DNA from: Neolentinus lepideus HHB14362 ss-1
Lineage: Eukaryota; Basidiomycota; Agaricomycetes; Gloeophyllales; Gloeophyllaceae
Assembly: GCA_001632425.1 (NCBI GenBank)
Contig: KV425601.1
Span: 124,001 to 188,000 of the forward strand
Direction of reading: 5' to 3'
Length of the DNA stretch: 64,000 bases
Shown piece after piece: positions 62,544 through 64,000 of this stretch. Below the pieces are notes generated by a model that made no database searches, had not been told where the DNA came from, and saw nothing but the letters and a program-made list of their open reading frames with translations. The number at the start of each line of letters is the position of its first letter. Within the stretch, counting starts at the first letter, position 1. A program made the translations under genes and the position numbers.

Positions 62544-64000
62544 TTAAGTCTGCTCAGGAGAAGACTCATCCGGACCTAGGACCACATCAGTACGCAATGG
62601 TATGAACGAGATGGCGGTCAAATACTCACTGGAGACATACGGCATAGATCGCTCGAGCTTGAGCGAAGCCGTGATCATAGTAGACATACTACGACGGATG
62701 TTTGACTCTTCGAGGTGAAGTGGCACGGTCGAGCCAATTCGTATCATCCCCTGAATTCTCCTAAGCACTCTTGCCGCCACAGTCCAGCATGTCTATCCTA
62801 TATCAGTATCCGCCTCAGTGGAATATCACTTGTCGATACTCACCCCCAGAATAGGATCCAGAAAATGAAAGTCGGAATCATCGAAGGTGCCGGTGACTTG
62901 GACGATCTCCAAGGCGGCAGTAATTGATTTACCGCAGTAAGTGGAATTGGTGCTTGCGAGCAACTCGTATAGTTCTGCCGCTGCTGCGTGCACCACGGCG
63001 AGGGAAAGTTTCACAGCAAGCACGCGCTCCCGGTTTCCACCCAGAACCGAAAGTTTGAGGAGAATGGGAGTGAGGATAGCGATGTGGTTGCTTATTCGCT
63101 GAACCAGATCGAAGTACCATTCGTAGCAATGTGTTGGAAATGTTGGTTCAACTTCGATAAGGTCACCGTGAGATAATCAGAACAAGCCAAAGGAAAGTTT
63201 GAATAAACATAACTAACACATACCGCCGTCACCAGTGCTCTCCCGCCAGACGGAAGTCAGATGGTTCGCCTCATGAAGATGGAAAACGCTCTTCGCCCGT
63301 AATATAATCAGATCCAGATTGGAGAAATCTGAGGGTTGGAACTTTTACAATTCGGAGCCAGTCAAACTGATGGCGGCTTCGCGGGAAAGCATGGGGTACA
63401 CGTACTCGCAGGCTTTGAAATTGAGCATAGAGATCCGCTCCCACTACGGATGGAAGGTTCATCAGCATCATACTTACGGTGTCTTGATACAGGAGCTGCG
63501 ACAGAATCGCGTTCATTTCTTGTGAAGTATACAGCTCATGCTGCAGGGCCGTGTCAACCAACAACACATAACACCGCCAGAGCACCTACCCCATTCCCGC
63601 GAACATTCGGAGGTGAGTCTGAACTGAGCCGCAAGTCATGTTCAGAGACTACGGAGGCAGCCTTTGTCAAGTGCTCCCGCCCTTTGACCATATTGACTTT
63701 GGAGAAGTAATACGTCGACATAAGAGAGTGGGATAAGACGGTCGTCAAAGGATCGCATGCATTATTCGGCGCCGAGTCCAGCAGAGCGTGGACCTGTGTG
63801 AGCTGTTCGGTCTCTTCAGCGAGGCCGAATTTGAGGTTGACTTCCTGCCATAGTAACGAGCCCCACAGTTGCGCTACACAAACAAGGATGGGCGGGACGG
63901 CCGCTGGTGACGTGACGAGCGCAGAAGAACTGGCTTCCCCGAGACTAAGCATGAATGCACGCGTGTCAGATATGCAGCAGCCGAGCTGTAGTTCATGAGA
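62544..64000 (-). CDS. fungal-specific Zn2Cys6-type transcription factor, C-terminal part (runs off window)
   Basis: Several minus-strand exons carry the middle-homology region of fungal binuclear zinc cluster factors. The first (from the edge to about 63615) includes ILVCVAQLWGSLLWQ, TTVLSHSLMSTYYFSKVNMVKGREHL and KAASVVSEHDLRL. Later exons include EWYFDLVQRISNHIAIL, VKLSLAVVHAAAAELYELL and DFHFLDPILG (ending 62844). The last exon, 62792-62544, starts TCWTVAARVLRRIQG and ends DESSPEQT. The junction at 62844/62792 is secure; exons between 62990 and 63620 are only sketched. The DNA-binding zinc cluster would lie beyond 64000, so its class is inferred. Target genes unknown. Confidence 0.7.

Overview
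The window is nuclear DNA of a filamentous basidiomycete, most likely an Agaricomycete. The genes are dense and cut by many short introns (about 47-100 nt, GT-AG, two probable GC-AG). The recognisable proteins are fungal: the pentafunctional AROM polypeptide, Pex19, an external NADH dehydrogenase, an RGS/Rax1-like protein and a fungal-specific transcription factor. No prophage, CRISPR, rRNA or tRNA signal was found. Species cannot be named from sequence alone.

Layout. 1-20 kb: a decayed GNAT acetyltransferase copy, a Pcl/Pho80-type cyclin (-), ARO1/AROM (+), an NmrA-like reductase (+), an Ahp1/Prx5-type peroxiredoxin (+), a DUF300/Tmem184 membrane protein (-), an intact GNAT acetyltransferase (+) and a short conserved unknown protein (+). 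20-31 kb: two ferric reductase paralogues (both +) flank an inverted duplication of an Old Yellow Enzyme (OYE) locus. One OYE arm is intact (-). The other is a deletion-riddled pseudogene (+) whose promoter holds a 601-bp hAT-type MITE with an 8-bp target duplication. 31-46 kb: an F-box protein, a xanthine-dioxygenase-like TauD enzyme (-), a recently broken aldo-keto reductase with a second C-terminal remnant, a multi-pass membrane protein (-), two more OYE genes (+) and an APH-fold protein without its catalytic residues (-). 47-64 kb: PEX19 (-), a 13-exon external NADH dehydrogenase (-), an intact aldo-keto reductase (-), a broken AKR7-type reductase (+), a second TauD/XanA-like gene with the same exon lengths as the first (-), a Rax1-like RGS protein (+), a DUF1349 lectin-fold protein (-), and the C-terminal part of a fungal transcription factor cut by the window edge (-).

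Theme. Between housekeeping genes lies a paralogue-rich set of NAD(P)H/flavin/iron oxidoreductases: three OYEs plus one dead, two ferric reductases, one live and several dead AKRs, two Fe(II)/2-oxoglutarate dioxygenases, an NmrA-like reductase and a peroxiredoxin. There is no polyketide, peptide or terpene synthase, so a classical secondary-metabolite cluster is not supported. Both ferric reductase promoters carry matches to the ATCWGATAA motif of iron-responsive GATA repressors. Exon boundaries were placed by reading frame, splice dinucleotides and paralogue comparison; no transcript data were available.
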